A DNA stretch of 64,000 nt from Acanthochromis polyacanthus (taxonomy: Eukaryota; Chordata; Actinopteri; Pomacentridae), in NCBI RefSeq assembly GCF_021347895.1, contig NC_067119.1, positions 8,940,534 to 9,004,533 of the forward strand, in the 5' to 3' direction. How positions within the stretch are numbered: position 1 is the first letter of the stretch; every line of letters begins with the position of its first letter. The position numbers were made by a program, and so were the translations under genes. The notes under the pieces were generated by a model, which saw only the letters and a program-made list of their open reading frames with translations, had not been told where the DNA came from and searched no databases. Below, piece by piece: positions 37,087-49,787 of the stretch.

Positions 37087-39376
37087 ATTTTATACAGTCC
37101 AAATTATGAACCTGAGATTATTTTGCACCTTGTAGCTTCAAACATGAAAAAAACTGCAACCAAACTGTTGCAATAAAAGGTTCCTATTTGCAGTGTTTCT
37201 TGCATTTACAATATAGGCGATTAAAGGAAACAACACCAGAGAGTTGGGGTTAAGACGGTAGATTTAGAGTTATCAAACGCTGTATTTGCAAACCTCATTA
37301 CTTTGCTGCCTGTAGAAGAAGCCACTAAAAACACACGTAATACAACGGTTGCTACCCAACTGCTACGTACGAATTATGAAGACTCTAGCTGCACTACTTC
37401 AGTTTAAACACTGACAACACGGTCGCACTGCCATTTCACAAAACTATTAAATCCAATGACGTGTTATTTCATACATGGACACAGAGAGGGCCCTATCTTC
37501 CTCTAAGTATTTGTGCATTGCAGCTAATATTGTTCTGGCTCTCATTTGATGTCACACCATGACAATGTCTGCAGATCACCTGTTGAGATGGTTGGATGAT
37601 AATAACAATATAAAAAAAAGTGCTCTCCTTCCTTCTCTCTCTAGTTATCTCCTCTTTAACTGTCAGCCTCTCCTACTGGGATATGGGTGGGTGTCTGTGG
37701 GCTGTCAGAGGCCAGGGGAGGCACAGCGGGGATTTAAAATCATATGTGTGGATTGGAAAGTGAACAAGAAGCTGAAGAGACAGCGTGATACCCAAGGTGA
37801 GAAAGAAGGGGAGAGACAAGGGATTGGAAAAGAAAGCAAAGCCTGAGCGAAGGACTGAAAATAAGAGGCAGGGAGAGGAGGTGGGGGAGCCAATGACCAG
37901 ATGAAAAGCAGGACCAGTTCTGGACCAGAGGAGCGACAAGCGGACAAGAAGGCAGACCGTCACAGGTTGTCTTTTTAGTAGCTTATCAGGGATGTGTGTT
38001 GGTGCAAACAACACACTGTTTGGTTAAAAATGTTTCATTTCTATGTGTTGTTGATATGTGAAGGCAAAGATGTGGTAATGGTGTTTTACGTTTTCTTTCT
38101 GCAGGGTTGTTATCTGCTTGCACACCAGTAAAACAACAGACGTTTGTTTGCAAAACTTTAAGTATCACTGGTATTTGTACTACAACCTTAAACTACTTTA
38201 AGTATTTGCCAACTTCTTTGTTCTATGTGTTTGCAAACTCCATATCTTTGGGTTTCGGACTGTTGGTTGGACAAAACTATCAATCTCTTAATTTTATTTT
38301 TGGCTGTAGTTGCCCTAGTAGCATAGCTCTAGGGATGTCCATATCTGGGAGGGGGAGGGGGGGGGGGGGGGGGGGGGGGGGGGTTCTATCTAATTCAAGA
38401 GTCTGAGGTCAAACAGTGTTGTTTGCTATACAGATTGTGTTAGGAAATAAATTGGCCTCGACTCTTGCACTAACAGCCACATTCGCAGGCGAAAAATCTA
38501 TATTGAGATGGTGGACCTGGTAAATATTATACCTGCTAAACAACACAAGTCAACATTGTTACTGCGAGCATTTAGCTTAAAACATAGCCCCACAGACTTC
38601 ATCCATTTTAACAATAAATAGATTAATATGGTTTATTTTGGTGCCTGAGAGCAGCACAACATAAAGTCCATCGGGGTCAAAGTAAGGACTCTGTAGACAG
38701 TAAGTATAGCATGTGAATCTGTGAGTGAGCTTGAGGTACTAAGAAAAGAAAGTTCACACTCTGTCTCAGCATTAATTAGTGGGCTACAAATTTAGACTTC
38801 ATTTGCAAGCTACTAGCTCGAGGCGGAATTCTTTTGGTTCATTCCGTTTACCTTGTCTCCAACAGTTGGTCCATGATCTCTGCTGACAGGTATGCTACAA
38901 GTCCATGGGTCAGATGCTTGACTCAAGATTCAAACCTCATAAGGCTAAATAAAGTGTCCTATCTCCTAGCATTTCATCAGATTCCTCTTAAGGTCTCATT
39001 GGGGATTATCTAATGAAAGATCTTGAATCTGTCGAACTGTTAAACAACAGGACTGGGTTCCAGCAATGGAAATATACAATATACAACAGAAAGTCAATAT
39101 CACCTCAATATGAAATGGTTCAAAATTGCATCTCGTCTAAGTAACTGCAGTATTTCTAAGTGGACAAGTAGAGTATTTCATCTTATGAACAACTGACAAC
39201 TCATTCTTTTGAAAGTCTGTATCGAAGTTGAAACTTAATGCAAACTAGTGAAACAAAACTGAGTACCTGTGATCTGATGTGAGCCTAATTGCACGAATAT
39301 GGTTATAAAAATGACCTGTGAACACTGAAGCTTCCTCGACTAAACTGTGAATGTGTGTCATTCGCATGCCTACATC
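37087..39376. other. Intronic stretch with the G homopolymer
   Basis: Apart from the 27-G run, no element or gene recognised. The frames on both strands at 37559-38014 lack motifs. Confidence 0.5.
38357..38383. repeat. Homopolymer of 27 G, preceded by GGGA/GGGGGA runs
   Basis: A G-run of this length is rare, can form quadruplexes and is a weak point for sequencing and assembly, so its exact length is uncertain. Confidence 0.95.
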
Positions 39377-40165
39377 ATGGCTCCAGATGGAAAAGAATTT
39401 CCAGAGGAATTTAAAATTCTGATTGTCAGATTTCATAAAGATGGAAAAGGATATTTGAAGATCAATACCCAACAAAAAAAAATCTGATGAAAAGCAGTTG
39501 CAGCAGTAATCAGGAGGTATAGAATAAGCCATAGTACCACTAATCAGAGCTGCAGTGGTTATCCCCCTAAAATGACGGTGACATGCACAATGTAGCTCTG
39601 AAAAACCAAAAGGTAAGTGCTTCAAATTTTGCATAGACGCTACCAGTGGAAATCTGAGTTTCTGTGACAACTCAGACAACGCGACAAAGCGCATAATGTC
39701 AACCTCTATAGATGGCATGCAAGATAAAAGCCCCTGTTTTTTTACTGGACCAAAAGTGTGACATGAAACTTTGCTAAAGAGGGTGAAAAGAAGCCTGATG
39801 AATGTTGGATGGAGTTTCTTTGGTCAGATGAGGCCATGGTGAAAGACATAAACCTAACCAAGACCACCACAATGAATGCATAATCTCATCAGTGAAGCAC
39901 AGAGGTGGCAGTGCGAGGATTTGGGGGCTACTTTCGAGCAAAGATTATTAGGAACATGACATTTATACATGGCACCCTGAATTTCTGTGGACATATCAAA
40001 ATACTGGTTGACAAGATGACTCCCAGTCTGCAGAAGTTCAGCAGAAAAGCAACAGCCCAGCATGATAACGATTCAAAGCACACTGCAAGAATCACACAAG
40101 GGTTTCCAAAGCAGGAAAAAGCTAAGCTGTGTATTAGATTGCAAGTGCTGCAGTTTGTCTGAGAG
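39377..40165 (+). pseudogene. Decayed Tc1 transposase
   Basis: It starts MAPDGKEFPEEFKILIVRFH, followed by KDGKGYLKI, a normal Tc1 N-terminus at the ATG at 39377. Further on come LWSDEA (first catalytic Asp, near 39818), VKHRGGSAR (glycine box) and a QHDNDSKHTA motif (second Asp, near 40065) in shifting frames. Several frame shifts and stops make it inactive. The third acid is lost. The open frame on the minus strand over this stretch is a shadow. Confidence 0.8.
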
Positions 40166-41982
40166 TGTTTATACAAGATGTTTTCACTCTTGGATGCAAA
40201 ATAGAGTTTAAAAGAAGAGATGCAGTAAGGTTTTAAGAGGACAATAAAGTGTAATCCAATCTAATATACATGGGTGCGTTCTTATAGATATAACGTCTGG
40301 TTTAAGATTTTAGTCCTCCAAGTCATGAGCCATTACATCTCAATAACAAGAGCGAAGAGCCACTTACTTTAACTGCAGCACCCATTTTTCTCCCTGCAGG
40401 ATGCACTAAGCTGCACTTCTTCACACTTTATAATGTAATGAAACCACAGTAAAAAAGAAAAAGAAAAAAAGAAGTATAGTAAGGAGAAGTAGAGACAAAG
40501 AAAAGTACCATTGTTTTTCAATTAAATGTGATTCAAGTAGTGTTTTGACCCTTCTACGATACGATTAATTGAAACTTTGTCAAAGTTTGCCTGCTCAACT
40601 TTGGTTGAATTAGACGGCACTTTGTTTTCACTTCTAAGCAGTAGAACATGTAAGTTAAAACAAAATAAGTCTACTCATTCTTAAGTTCTTCATTTTGGCA
40701 CCATTGTACCCGCAGGCACGTCTGCCACCTGTGAATAATTTGTTGTTTCAAGAGACATTTTCTGATTCTACAAAAGAGTCTGTATCGAACTGGGAGCACA
40801 ACTACAACTGACAATACATCGATTAGCCATTCTTCAGTGCTCAAACTCTCTGAAAGCCTAAAGTTGTGCAGTTGAGTGATGAAATTCACTTGGCGTCCAA
40901 CTTTTGGATGTTTTCCACTAATGGACCGGATTCAAAAACTCTCCTCGTGTCTTTTGTACATCCAAATTCTCTCTAAGTGTACCTCATTTGCTGCTAAATT
41001 GTTTGGGATGAATAGGAAGAAAGAAACATTCATCTCCAAGGCTTTAAAATACAAACAGGTGTTCCAAGATCCGTTGTCACTACATGTAAAACTGCCCCCT
41101 CCAAAATTAATCACAATTTGATGTTGTTGGTGCTTTTCCCTCTTAATTTGTAGACATGTGCGTCTTGAGTGTTACATTATGGCTTTGAATCCGAACAGCA
41201 ACTTCCTTTTGGTTTCTCCTGATGTTTTGTCACAGCGGAGTCAAAGACAGCACAGAAAAAGTTCATCTAAGTCCATCAAATGAATGACATGTCAATGTTT
41301 GTGTCAGTTTTTTAACCACATGGTCAGATTCTGTGTAATTGAAACACATGATGGGAAAAAAGAAGAAATATTGAGTTCTTAGCAAGGACACAGATTTTCT
41401 TCATTTTACTTTTGGCTCTAAAAGTTCCATTATTTTTGAAACCATGCACAACACATGTATAAAGCAGGGTATTTAAATACTTTCCCACGTTATTAACAGC
41501 AACAGAGATTTCAGTCCTATAGTCCATTTTCTACTGACACTAAAAAGTAATAACCATGTTCCATTATAACACTAAACTGCTGCCCAAATGTTGGATTCTA
41601 CACTATTTAAACTGAACTCTGCTCCAGTTTCTGGTGCATCCAATATTCGGCAAAGTGCAGTGAGGTAAAAAAAAATGGACAATATTCAAACTCTGGAGTG
41701 AAGCTTCCAAAAAAATTTTGGAGTGAAAAAAGGAAATGTTTCCATCGTAGCCAGTCTTCATCAGGCAAAACGGTTTTGAAAGTTTTAATCCAATGTTCAA
41801 ATTCTCTCCATTTTTCCCTCTGTTTCCTTTGAATCAGTGTATATGTGTGAGTACACGGTTTGAATCCCACACTGGAATGATAGACTGTGCGTGTAATACC
41901 GAAAAGGTAATTTCAGAATGCAAACACGCTGAATGGATACGGCCAAAGAAATATTGGCAATAAAATAATATTCAGATTTGGA
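40166..41982. other. Intronic stretch, no gene seen
   Basis: Just after the Tc1 relic, AGGACAATAAAGTG near 40240 resembles a LINE tail, but support is poor. No gene recognised. Confidence 0.45.
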
Positions 41983-42732
41983 TTTGGTAAATGGACTACA
42001 CTTACAGTATCTAGTGTTTTTTACCCGAGCGGCTTAAAAAGCAATTCACAGTTTTTCTCGTTCATACTGCCAGTTGGGAGCAACTTTGGAGTTTAGCGTC
42101 TTGCCCAAGAGCACTTCAGCAGTCAGGATTGATCTGCCTTCCATTAGAGCAGGAGTGTCATACTCATTTTAGTTCAGGGGCCAAATTCAGCCCAATTTAA
42201 TCTGAAGTGGGCCAAGCCAGTAAATAGCATAATAATCTATAAATAATATATTCTTCCCTTTGTTTTAGTGCAAGAAAGTACATTCTGAAAACGGTCACAT
42301 TTACTAAGGTTTCTACAAAACACGACAAACAACCTGAATGCTTTAAAGAAAAATAAGTTCAATTTCAACAATATTATGCCTCAGTTTATCATTTACACAT
42401 TACGGTGTAGCTACAAAGGCACAAAACATTTAGTTGCAGGCATCTGAACAATATAGTATTTTATAACTTGTCAAGATCTAGACATCATTTTAAAATTACA
42501 TTCATTTACACATCTGTATAGTAATCCTAACCACTTCAACTGACACTATATTGTTAAGTGTCTTTAAATATTTTCACAGAAAGGATTCATTTTCAACTTT
42601 GTCATTTTTACACTTTGCAAAATCATCCTGCGGTCAAACTGGACCCTCTGGGGGGCAGGTTGTGACCCACAGGCCGCATGTTTGACACCTCTGCAATAGA
42701 ATATAACACATTACCACCTGAGCCACAGCCAC
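41983..42732 (+). repeat. LINE-related repeat interrupted by a hAT element
   Basis: TTTGGTAAATGGACTACAC, TCTTGCCCAAGAGCACTTC and, beyond the hAT insert, CACCTGAGCCACAGCCAC follow the order of a very common fish repeat that begins AAATGGACTG and ends CTGAGCCACAGCCGCC. The hAT element at 42150-42693 splits it. Degenerate and non-coding. Confidence 0.65.
42150..42693. mobile_element. Non-autonomous hAT-like transposon (CAGGGGTGTCAAACTC group)
   Basis: The left end CAGGAGTGTCATACTCAT and the complement of the right end CAGAGGTGTCAAACAT are inverted repeats. The 8-bp flanks CATTAGAG and CAATAGAA agree at six of eight positions. GGGGCCAAATTCAGCCC and ACAGGCCGCATG are typical subterminal sequence of this group. 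No coding capacity. It interrupts an older repeat. Confidence 0.8.
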
Positions 42733-45689
42733 ATAGTGAAGGTTTAATATAATGGAGTTAAAACCAGCTAATGTGTTTAAAAAGCAAGTTATCTTTTTAA
42801 AAATTTTAATTTACACCATCTGTCAGACCCAGACACTGCCAAAACTGAAAGAATTCACAGGTTACTAACGTCCCTCCTCCTATTAAGCATCCATGATTGG
42901 CACTTCTATCAAGAAAATTAACCAAATTAACATTAAAATCGTAATTTTTCATCTCGATGTTTTTTTTCTACGTCTCATTTAAAAATTTACTAAAAATAAG
43001 CTGTTTTTATTGCCCAGATTCTGTAAAAACCAAAGAATTCTCCACTTCTTGGCACAACCGACAATCCATTAGTGACTCAGTTATGACCAACAGTCAGTGA
43101 CAAAAACAGGATGTAATTGGCTGAACTGGGCTGTGTATGTACAGAGGAAAACAACTTAAAATGTAAGTAGTTCAGGGTCTACAGTGCATAGTCACCTTTT
43201 TTCCATTATTAATAACACCTGTGGGTGCCTGGAAAAATACTGTGCATGTTGATTCCATTTTTCACAAATTTATAACATAAATAATCAAAGAAATTCAACC
43301 TTTTCCTCCTTTTTATTTATCATTTCTGGCATTACAGCTTTATCATACAGCATGGAAGACATTTTTGAGTTCTCTCTGCTTCTAGTCATCGCCGTTCTGT
43401 TTCCATAGAAATGCAAGATTGATGTATTAAAATCATGTCCTGGTGATTATATGCATTATATTTGCATACTAACAGCCAGATGACTACCATTTTCACTTCC
43501 TGACAGTCTTGAAACCAGATACAGAGCAAGTATAGAAACGATTTCCTGACAGAAGCTGAGAGTTTAATTCTTTTAACTGTTGTTATGATCTTTCCATCTC
43601 TGTTTCCCACTCTGTCTCTGTGAGAACCACTGTGTTAGTGCATTGTTTCTGTGTGTAGAAACCTTATATTAAGTGTTAATTTATTCTCGCTCTGGTGATA
43701 TAAGCTGAATTTAATGCAAAATGTGTAAGTGTTCAGCTAAATTACATCATACGTGTACAGGATAATACAACTCAGTCATTTGTGTCTTCAGCCTTCTGTC
43801 TCTCCGTGCGTTTGTGTTTCTGACGTGTATATTTTTCTCCGCGTCAAATTGAATCTGAATTTATTTTCTCAATTCGGTCGAAATGAAACCATAGCTCAAA
43901 TTTGAAGCTCGCCAATCAAAGCATTAAAGCAACAAGCGCTGGATGCGAGAGCAGCTATCTGGCCCACAGCTGTGCAGGTTAAGTGGTAGTTTTGAAGCAC
44001 AGGCAGAGCAGTAAATGACAGCGAGCCAGAGAAAGAGGAGGGGGTCATGGACAATATGGAACCTGGAGGAGATAATATCTGTCTGCGATTTTAACATCAA
44101 GGAGAAACACTGACATGAAAGCCTCCACTTGATGGCTGGAACGATAAATGATGGCAATAACTCGCTTTATGGTTGTCGGGCAGTAAAACAGTCATAGTAC
44201 AGTTTAATAAATCAGACAGCAGCTGCCACTAGTTTGCTTAGTCTCTCTCAAAGTGATGTTTGACATAATTTCCACACTCCAAATCTAATATTCCCATAAG
44301 ACAGATTGAAATGAAACTTTAATGATCATGTCAGGAAACTTCGTGTAATTAAATCAAAAGCAAAACAAGATTTCCACAAAATTAACTCGACGCCTGGAGC
44401 GCAGTTTAAATGCAATAAGTCTTTCTGGTGTTCAACTTGGTCACTTTCTTTTTTTTTTTCATCTGTGTTGAAAAGAATTACACAACTTTTTAAGGATAAC
44501 TTCTAATCACCCACTTCAATCCTGTTCTAAGCACCAACAAGCTCCCACTCGTTCGCAAATCACCGCCGAAGAACCATCAGCCTAATAAATCCATTCTCCA
44601 TCAGCAACAGTGGCATTTGGGCAATCCTCCTCTCCTAAACACTCATATAAATTCATAATCATGACTCCAATTTCTGGGCCGCCGGGGGAGGCCACGATGA
44701 GCGTTCATTAAGGCCGATAGATGGGAGGGAGGGATAGGAGCGTCTGGCTGTTACCGGCCTGGTGTTGACATCCCCTCTCACCTGAATTATCATTAATGGC
44801 ACACGGGCCAAAGCCCTGATTAACATGGATGAGCTTTTGTCCACAGAGAAAAGCCTCCTCCACCCTTCTTCTTGCACAGACAAATACATTAATTCACTGC
44901 CCTGACATGCGTGGCTTTTTGAGGAATAACTACAGAGCAAACGTGCGGGGCCAATAATCCTCAGAGGTCAGAGGTCGCTGGGCAATGCGAGGACGTGGGT
45001 ATCTTGGCAAATCATCTGGGGGGGCTGAAGCAAGCGAGGCGATAAAAGTGCCTTCTGATTACAAAACAGTTCATAAAACAAAGCTCAGTCATAAGGAACA
45101 GTTTCTGCTCCTGCATTGATTGTGAAATGTTTTGCTTCTGAGTGAGTTCATGGATTTTATTTATTTAATACTCTGCCTAAAAGTCTTTTTTTTTTAATCT
45201 TTGAATTGAACTGTTTGAACAATAGAAGATGTTGCTTCTATTTCAGTATCTTCTCGTCTCTTTAAGTCTCCACTTTGTAAATTATTCCTTCATGCACATA
45301 TTTATTCATGCATGCAGATAGTCACCAAATTTGACTGTCATATGAAAAATCATGATTTTATGGAGCTCACGTCACACTATAATTGTAAAGACTGATATTG
45401 ATGAACTGTAATTATATCCTCATAATGAATGCGGATGTAAAAAAAAATTGAAAAAAGTCATCTTCATTCTTTAAGTCCACCGTATGACTGGACATAATGT
45501 TTATGACCTTCTTCGGGTAACCTCAGCACACATCGAAGTCTGTAATGTATCACAGCAAGTTAACAGTCGGGTATTGAAGTTAAAATTTTAGATGCAGGGA
45601 AATAAGCAGCTAAAAAGATCAGAGCGACTACAACACAAGCCAAATTACTCTTCTTAGAACTAATTTTACTTTATTCATTGAATCTTTTA
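42733..45689. other. Intronic stretch with possible conserved elements
   Basis: The part 42790-43420 holds a diverged dispersed repeat. The part 43860-44160 and especially 44640-45060 are repeat-free, GC-balanced and rich in ATTA cores (CACCTGAATTATCATTAATG), as in developmental enhancers. This is inference without an alignment. Confidence 0.4.
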
Positions 45690-45836
45690 TTTATTTATAT
45701 TTCAACCTAGTTAATGTACAGTTTAACTCAGAGTGTCAAACAGAGTCAGTAGTCAGACTGGACTCATTAGGTTTCAGTGCAAGTAGTGAACTCATTTTTC
45801 ACTTCACTTACACTTTTAGGACATATTTTTCTACAT

Positions 45837-45870
<34 letters not shown>

Positions 45871-46229
45871 CTGTTTGCACTGTTTAAATTTTGAAAGTAT
45901 TTCTGATTCTGATTTTATTATTTAATTTGCATCATTTCTTACTGTTTTTGCCATTTTTAAGCTTCTATGTCTGTCTATCTCTGCTTTAATAATAGTCATT
46001 TTATTTCATTTTATTTTAAATCATCTGGTGTTTCCTCATTGCATGTGTTACACAGGATAGTGTTTCCTCAGTTCCTACGTCCTTGTGGCCTTTATTTGTA
46101 ACCTGATTTGGGGGGTAGGAGGTTGTTTGTGCTGTTCTATTGTATTTTTATTTCTGCTATCTGTAAAGCATTTTGTGTTGCAATTTATTAGTATGAAAAG
46201 TGAATAAAGTCTGACTGATTGATTGATAC
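45690..46229 (+). mobile_element. LINE 3' UTR-like sequence ending in TGAT repeats
   Basis: AT-rich sequence with TGTTTGCACTGTTTAAAT ends TATGAAAAGTGAATAAAG and CTGACTGATTGATTGATA, matching the (TGAT)n tail of a common fish L2-type LINE. It may be two fragments in series. A (TA)n tract at 45843-45871 lies inside. Confidence 0.5.
45843..45871. repeat. (TA)n microsatellite
   Basis: About 14 TA units inside AT-rich LINE-like sequence. Confidence 0.95.
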
Positions 46230-47354
46230 TTTCTGTACCGGTGGAGCTGCTGCTGTTCTTCGTTGAGCCGCAGCTGTTCTTGGATGTGAACAAATCAACA
46301 GCAGAGCCACATCCACTGCCTCCTTCTCAGCAGTTGTCATATGTCTGTCTAATCCCATATTGGACAGCTCAAGCATACTTCCAGTCGACGGTGTAATCCC
46401 TGTTTCAAGTCACTGCTCCAGGTGTGTTAAACTACACGTAACCATAGAAACGGTGCCTCTGCTTCCATCTGTGCGACCAGATTATCCCGGTTCCAGACAT
46501 CTGAACCATCGCCCCACATGTCCGCTTCGTTGAGCAGCTCTAAGGTTGTGACGGATGTTTCAGCCAGGTGGAGAAACAGTCGACCAATCAGAGCTTAGCA
46601 GGTGAGGATTAAGAAAAGGGAATGTCACCTACGTAGCTAGCTGGCTAGCTACATTCATGAAAACTACAAAGCAGAAAATGGATGAGATTAACGTAGCCAA
46701 AGCCAAAAACAACTCTACAAACTCAGTTTCCTCTCATTATTATCCAAATAATTCAAATGACATACTGAGCCACAACCTAAGTTAAACCTTGGAAGAAAAA
46801 AAAAGATATTCTTCGTGATTATACATTAACACTGTGGGACAGTGTGGGTGTAGTCTGATGACATTTGACAGTGGCTTAATAACATCTGCACTCTCAGGAC
46901 AGCAGCTGCCACAGTTGAGGAGGTCAGCAAAAGTAATAGAGCTCAGAGTTTTTCCTTTTTCATCAGGGCACTGCAAAAGAATTCAGCTGAACCAAACTTT
47001 CAAATCCAGAAGGGTACACATAAGGTCATTTTGGAGCAATGCCGTGTTTCGTTATAAAACTACCTGCACTAATATCATATGCCAACAAGAAGCAGGCTTT
47101 AAATTAAAGCCACATGAACAAAGATGTTTATTAAGTTTGACTATTACATGAGGGGGAAGAAAGGTTTTACGTAGCTCATGACACACCATGATTGATAATA
47201 TTGATACTGATCAACATCTTTATGAACAATGCTAATCTAAACATCATTCTATAGTTATTGTAGTCCACTGTATGGCTGTAAATAATGTTTATGAGCACTA
47301 AAGATTGTTTTTGTCCTAACATCAGCACACATCAAAGTCGATGATGTCACAGAC
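46230..47354. other. Intronic stretch, no gene seen
   Basis: A GCTAGCTGGCTAGCTA run lies near 46637. Short open frames without motifs. No element borders. Confidence 0.5.
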
Positions 47355-48307
47355 CAGGGGTCGGCAACCCGCGGCTCCAGAGCCGCATGCGGCTCTTTCA
47401 GCCCTCTGTTGTGGCTCCCTGTAACTTTGGAAAATAAATTGTTCTGCCTTTCAGGCGTGTTTCAATGCATTTTAATATCCATCCATCCTCTATACACCGC
47501 TTTATCCTGCATTTTAATATAGAGAGTTTTATTGTAAAATTACCGCTCTTATTTTGACGTGTCACTCCACCGGATGTGCTGCTGGGGTTTTTCCCTGGGA
47601 CATGAGAGCACAAAGTTGATGCAGAGAGACAACACGGAGCTTCCGATTCCCACACGTTTCATGCCTTTTTTTGTTTTACTCCTGGAGAAACGCCTGTAGT
47701 TTCACATCGTTTTGTACTCAAGAATGGCAAGCCTGTATATTAAAGCTCCACTCCAAGAAAGACACGTCTTGTCTTTGAGTCAAAAGTACTCGTGAGTACT
47801 AAGGTAAACTACGGATAATTGTCTTGCTCAATATCTACTCTTTGATAGGGTAATACACGTTACTCGCAAGAACACGGCTCGATGTCACATCCAGGCAGCA
47901 GGTCAGAGAATCAGAGGAGTGTTGTCTTGGAAAATAGGGCAGCGACTTACCGGAGAAAAGTTATTAGCTTAAGATAAATAGATTTTACAAGTTAAATAGA
48001 CATTCGCAAAATATTGATTTCCAGCTAACATTACGTAACATATGAGGTCCAGGAGCAAAAATGACATTAACCAAGTAAGATAAATATTAGTGGAAGGACA
48101 CAATTAAAAAATGAATCTATCGAATTAGAGGCTTTGTAATTAATTAATCACGACTGATTAACAAGGGCATAGAGGTAAAAAAAAGTGATATATGCAGTGT
48201 TGTCTTCATTTTAAATGCCAAAAGGATTTTGCGGCTCCTGGTGTTTTCTTTTCTGTGGAAAAACGGGTCGAAATGGCTCTTTGAGTGTTAAAGGTTGTCG
48301 ACCCCTG
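47355..48307. mobile_element. Non-autonomous hAT-like transposon
   Basis: The inverted ends are CAGGGGTCGGCAACC and, on the other strand, CAGGGGTCGACAACC, with one mismatch in 15. CGGCTC and GCCGCATGCGGCTC motifs lie near the ends. The 8-bp flanks TCACAGAC and TCATATAT agree at five positions, a weak trace of the hAT target duplication. No transposase frame. The interior contains the 29-bp SINE stub. Confidence 0.7.
47479..47507 (-). mobile_element. 29-bp 5'-truncated stub of the same SINE/LINE tail
   Basis: The minus strand reads GGATAAAGCGGTGTATAG and then AGGATGGATGG, the last 29 nt of the element at 16833-17202. A perfect 13-bp duplication, TGCATTTTAATAT, flanks it at 47466-47478 and 47508-47520. 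It is nested in the hAT-like element 47355-48307. Confidence 0.88.
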
Positions 48308-48693
48308 TCATATATGGTAAAAAAAAATAGTGGGGTCTCAAAGTTAATATGTTGGATTCCTACAGAAATGGACAGAAGTAAAGACCTGATATGAGCGGCT
48401 GTGATACAAACCAAATCATTGCGATCATCTCTTAAACAACTGTACTGAAACAACCAGCTGGGTATTGAGGATAGGTTGGAACAATTCTGATCTCTGGTAC
48501 CTCCAACTTCTAACTGACAGGACTTAAAGGATCTTCTGCTAGCATTCTGGTTCTAGATAAAACAGCATCCACACATCGTCAGGTTGAAGATGGTTTGATG
48601 GCACATCAGACTAAACATATAATAGATTAGATTCCAGTGCTATATGCAGAAGTTAACATATTTGCTTATACTTGGATCACAAATTGTACTTTC

Positions 48694-49787
48694 TAAAGGT
48701 CCCACATGGTGAAAATCCATTTTTATTGTAACTTGTATGTACAACTTGTAGGTATATAGAAAAAAATCTGTGAAAATATGAAGACACCGATAGTTGGTGC
48801 AAACATCGTCTAATCCTGCAAACTCACTGCTTCCAGGTCGGATTTATTTACTTTCTAGAGCTGCTTCTGCTAACTCTTCAATGTCTCAGCCACAAGCAAA
48901 GTTCACCAAAGGTTCTGCTGTTGACTGCACTCCCAGCATCACAGAAACTGACAATCCAATGAATTAGTGTTATTATTTATGGAGGGTCACCACAACAATA
49001 GTAAAATCCTTAGCGCTAGCGCATTATGAAGCTAATGGGGCTAACGCTACCACGAGCTTTGATTCTATGGTTACAAGTTGAAGCATCATAGGATGCTGAG
49101 GGACATTCAGAGTTGTGGAAACTTTAATGGCAATTTGAAACCAATAAACAAGGACTAGATCTGTTCCTGTGTTTTCATGTAGCCTGCTGTACCTCAGTCC
49201 AACTTAATTTCAGCCACTTTACTCCTGTTTGCTTCTCTCCTGCTCTGTGCTCACAAATACTGCATTTAAGCACAGCCGAATTCCCAATAAAACTGTTCTC
49301 ATTTAAATATTCGGCTGTTTCTCTTGTCAGAGAATGAAACAAGTATGAAATAGTGACTAAATGCAGCCAATTAAAACTACATGTCAACCAGCAGTCATTT
49401 CAGAGCCATTTCCAAGCTGCAGCTATGCAACACTAAACCTACTGATTTTATAACTGTACAAAGTCACCATATACGAGTGAAAAACAACACCTGTGCTGCG
49501 AATTTGCTGATATGTCCATGTCAAATGATGGTTTACAGAGAAAAAATTGCGATGTAATGCACTTAAATATATGTCAGCAGTCGTGCAGTAAATTGTTCAG
49601 CTGTATTTAAAGCTACAGACATTAAAACAACCCCCTTAAAACGGGGCTAAAAAAAGAAGTTATACAGTCACGATAAAATGAACCATCTTTGCAGTATTTT
49701 GAGCTATAAAAAAATGAAAGACACATTCTGGGAACATGTGAGACTTTGATTAATTTGCTGAAAAGGGGCACAATGTGGGACCTTTAA
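48694..49787. mobile_element. Non-autonomous DNA transposon with 17-bp inverted ends
   Basis: The left end TAAAGGTCCCACATGGTG pairs with the complement of the right end, TAAAGGTCCCACATTGTG, with one mismatch. CTAA and TTAA at the borders may be a decayed TTAA target. About 1.1 kb with no transposase frame. Superfamily uncertain. Confidence 0.7.

Noticed and set aside
39245..39718. 157-codon minus-strand frame
   Set aside because: Antisense to a decayed Tc1 transposase whose sense reading has recognisable motifs.
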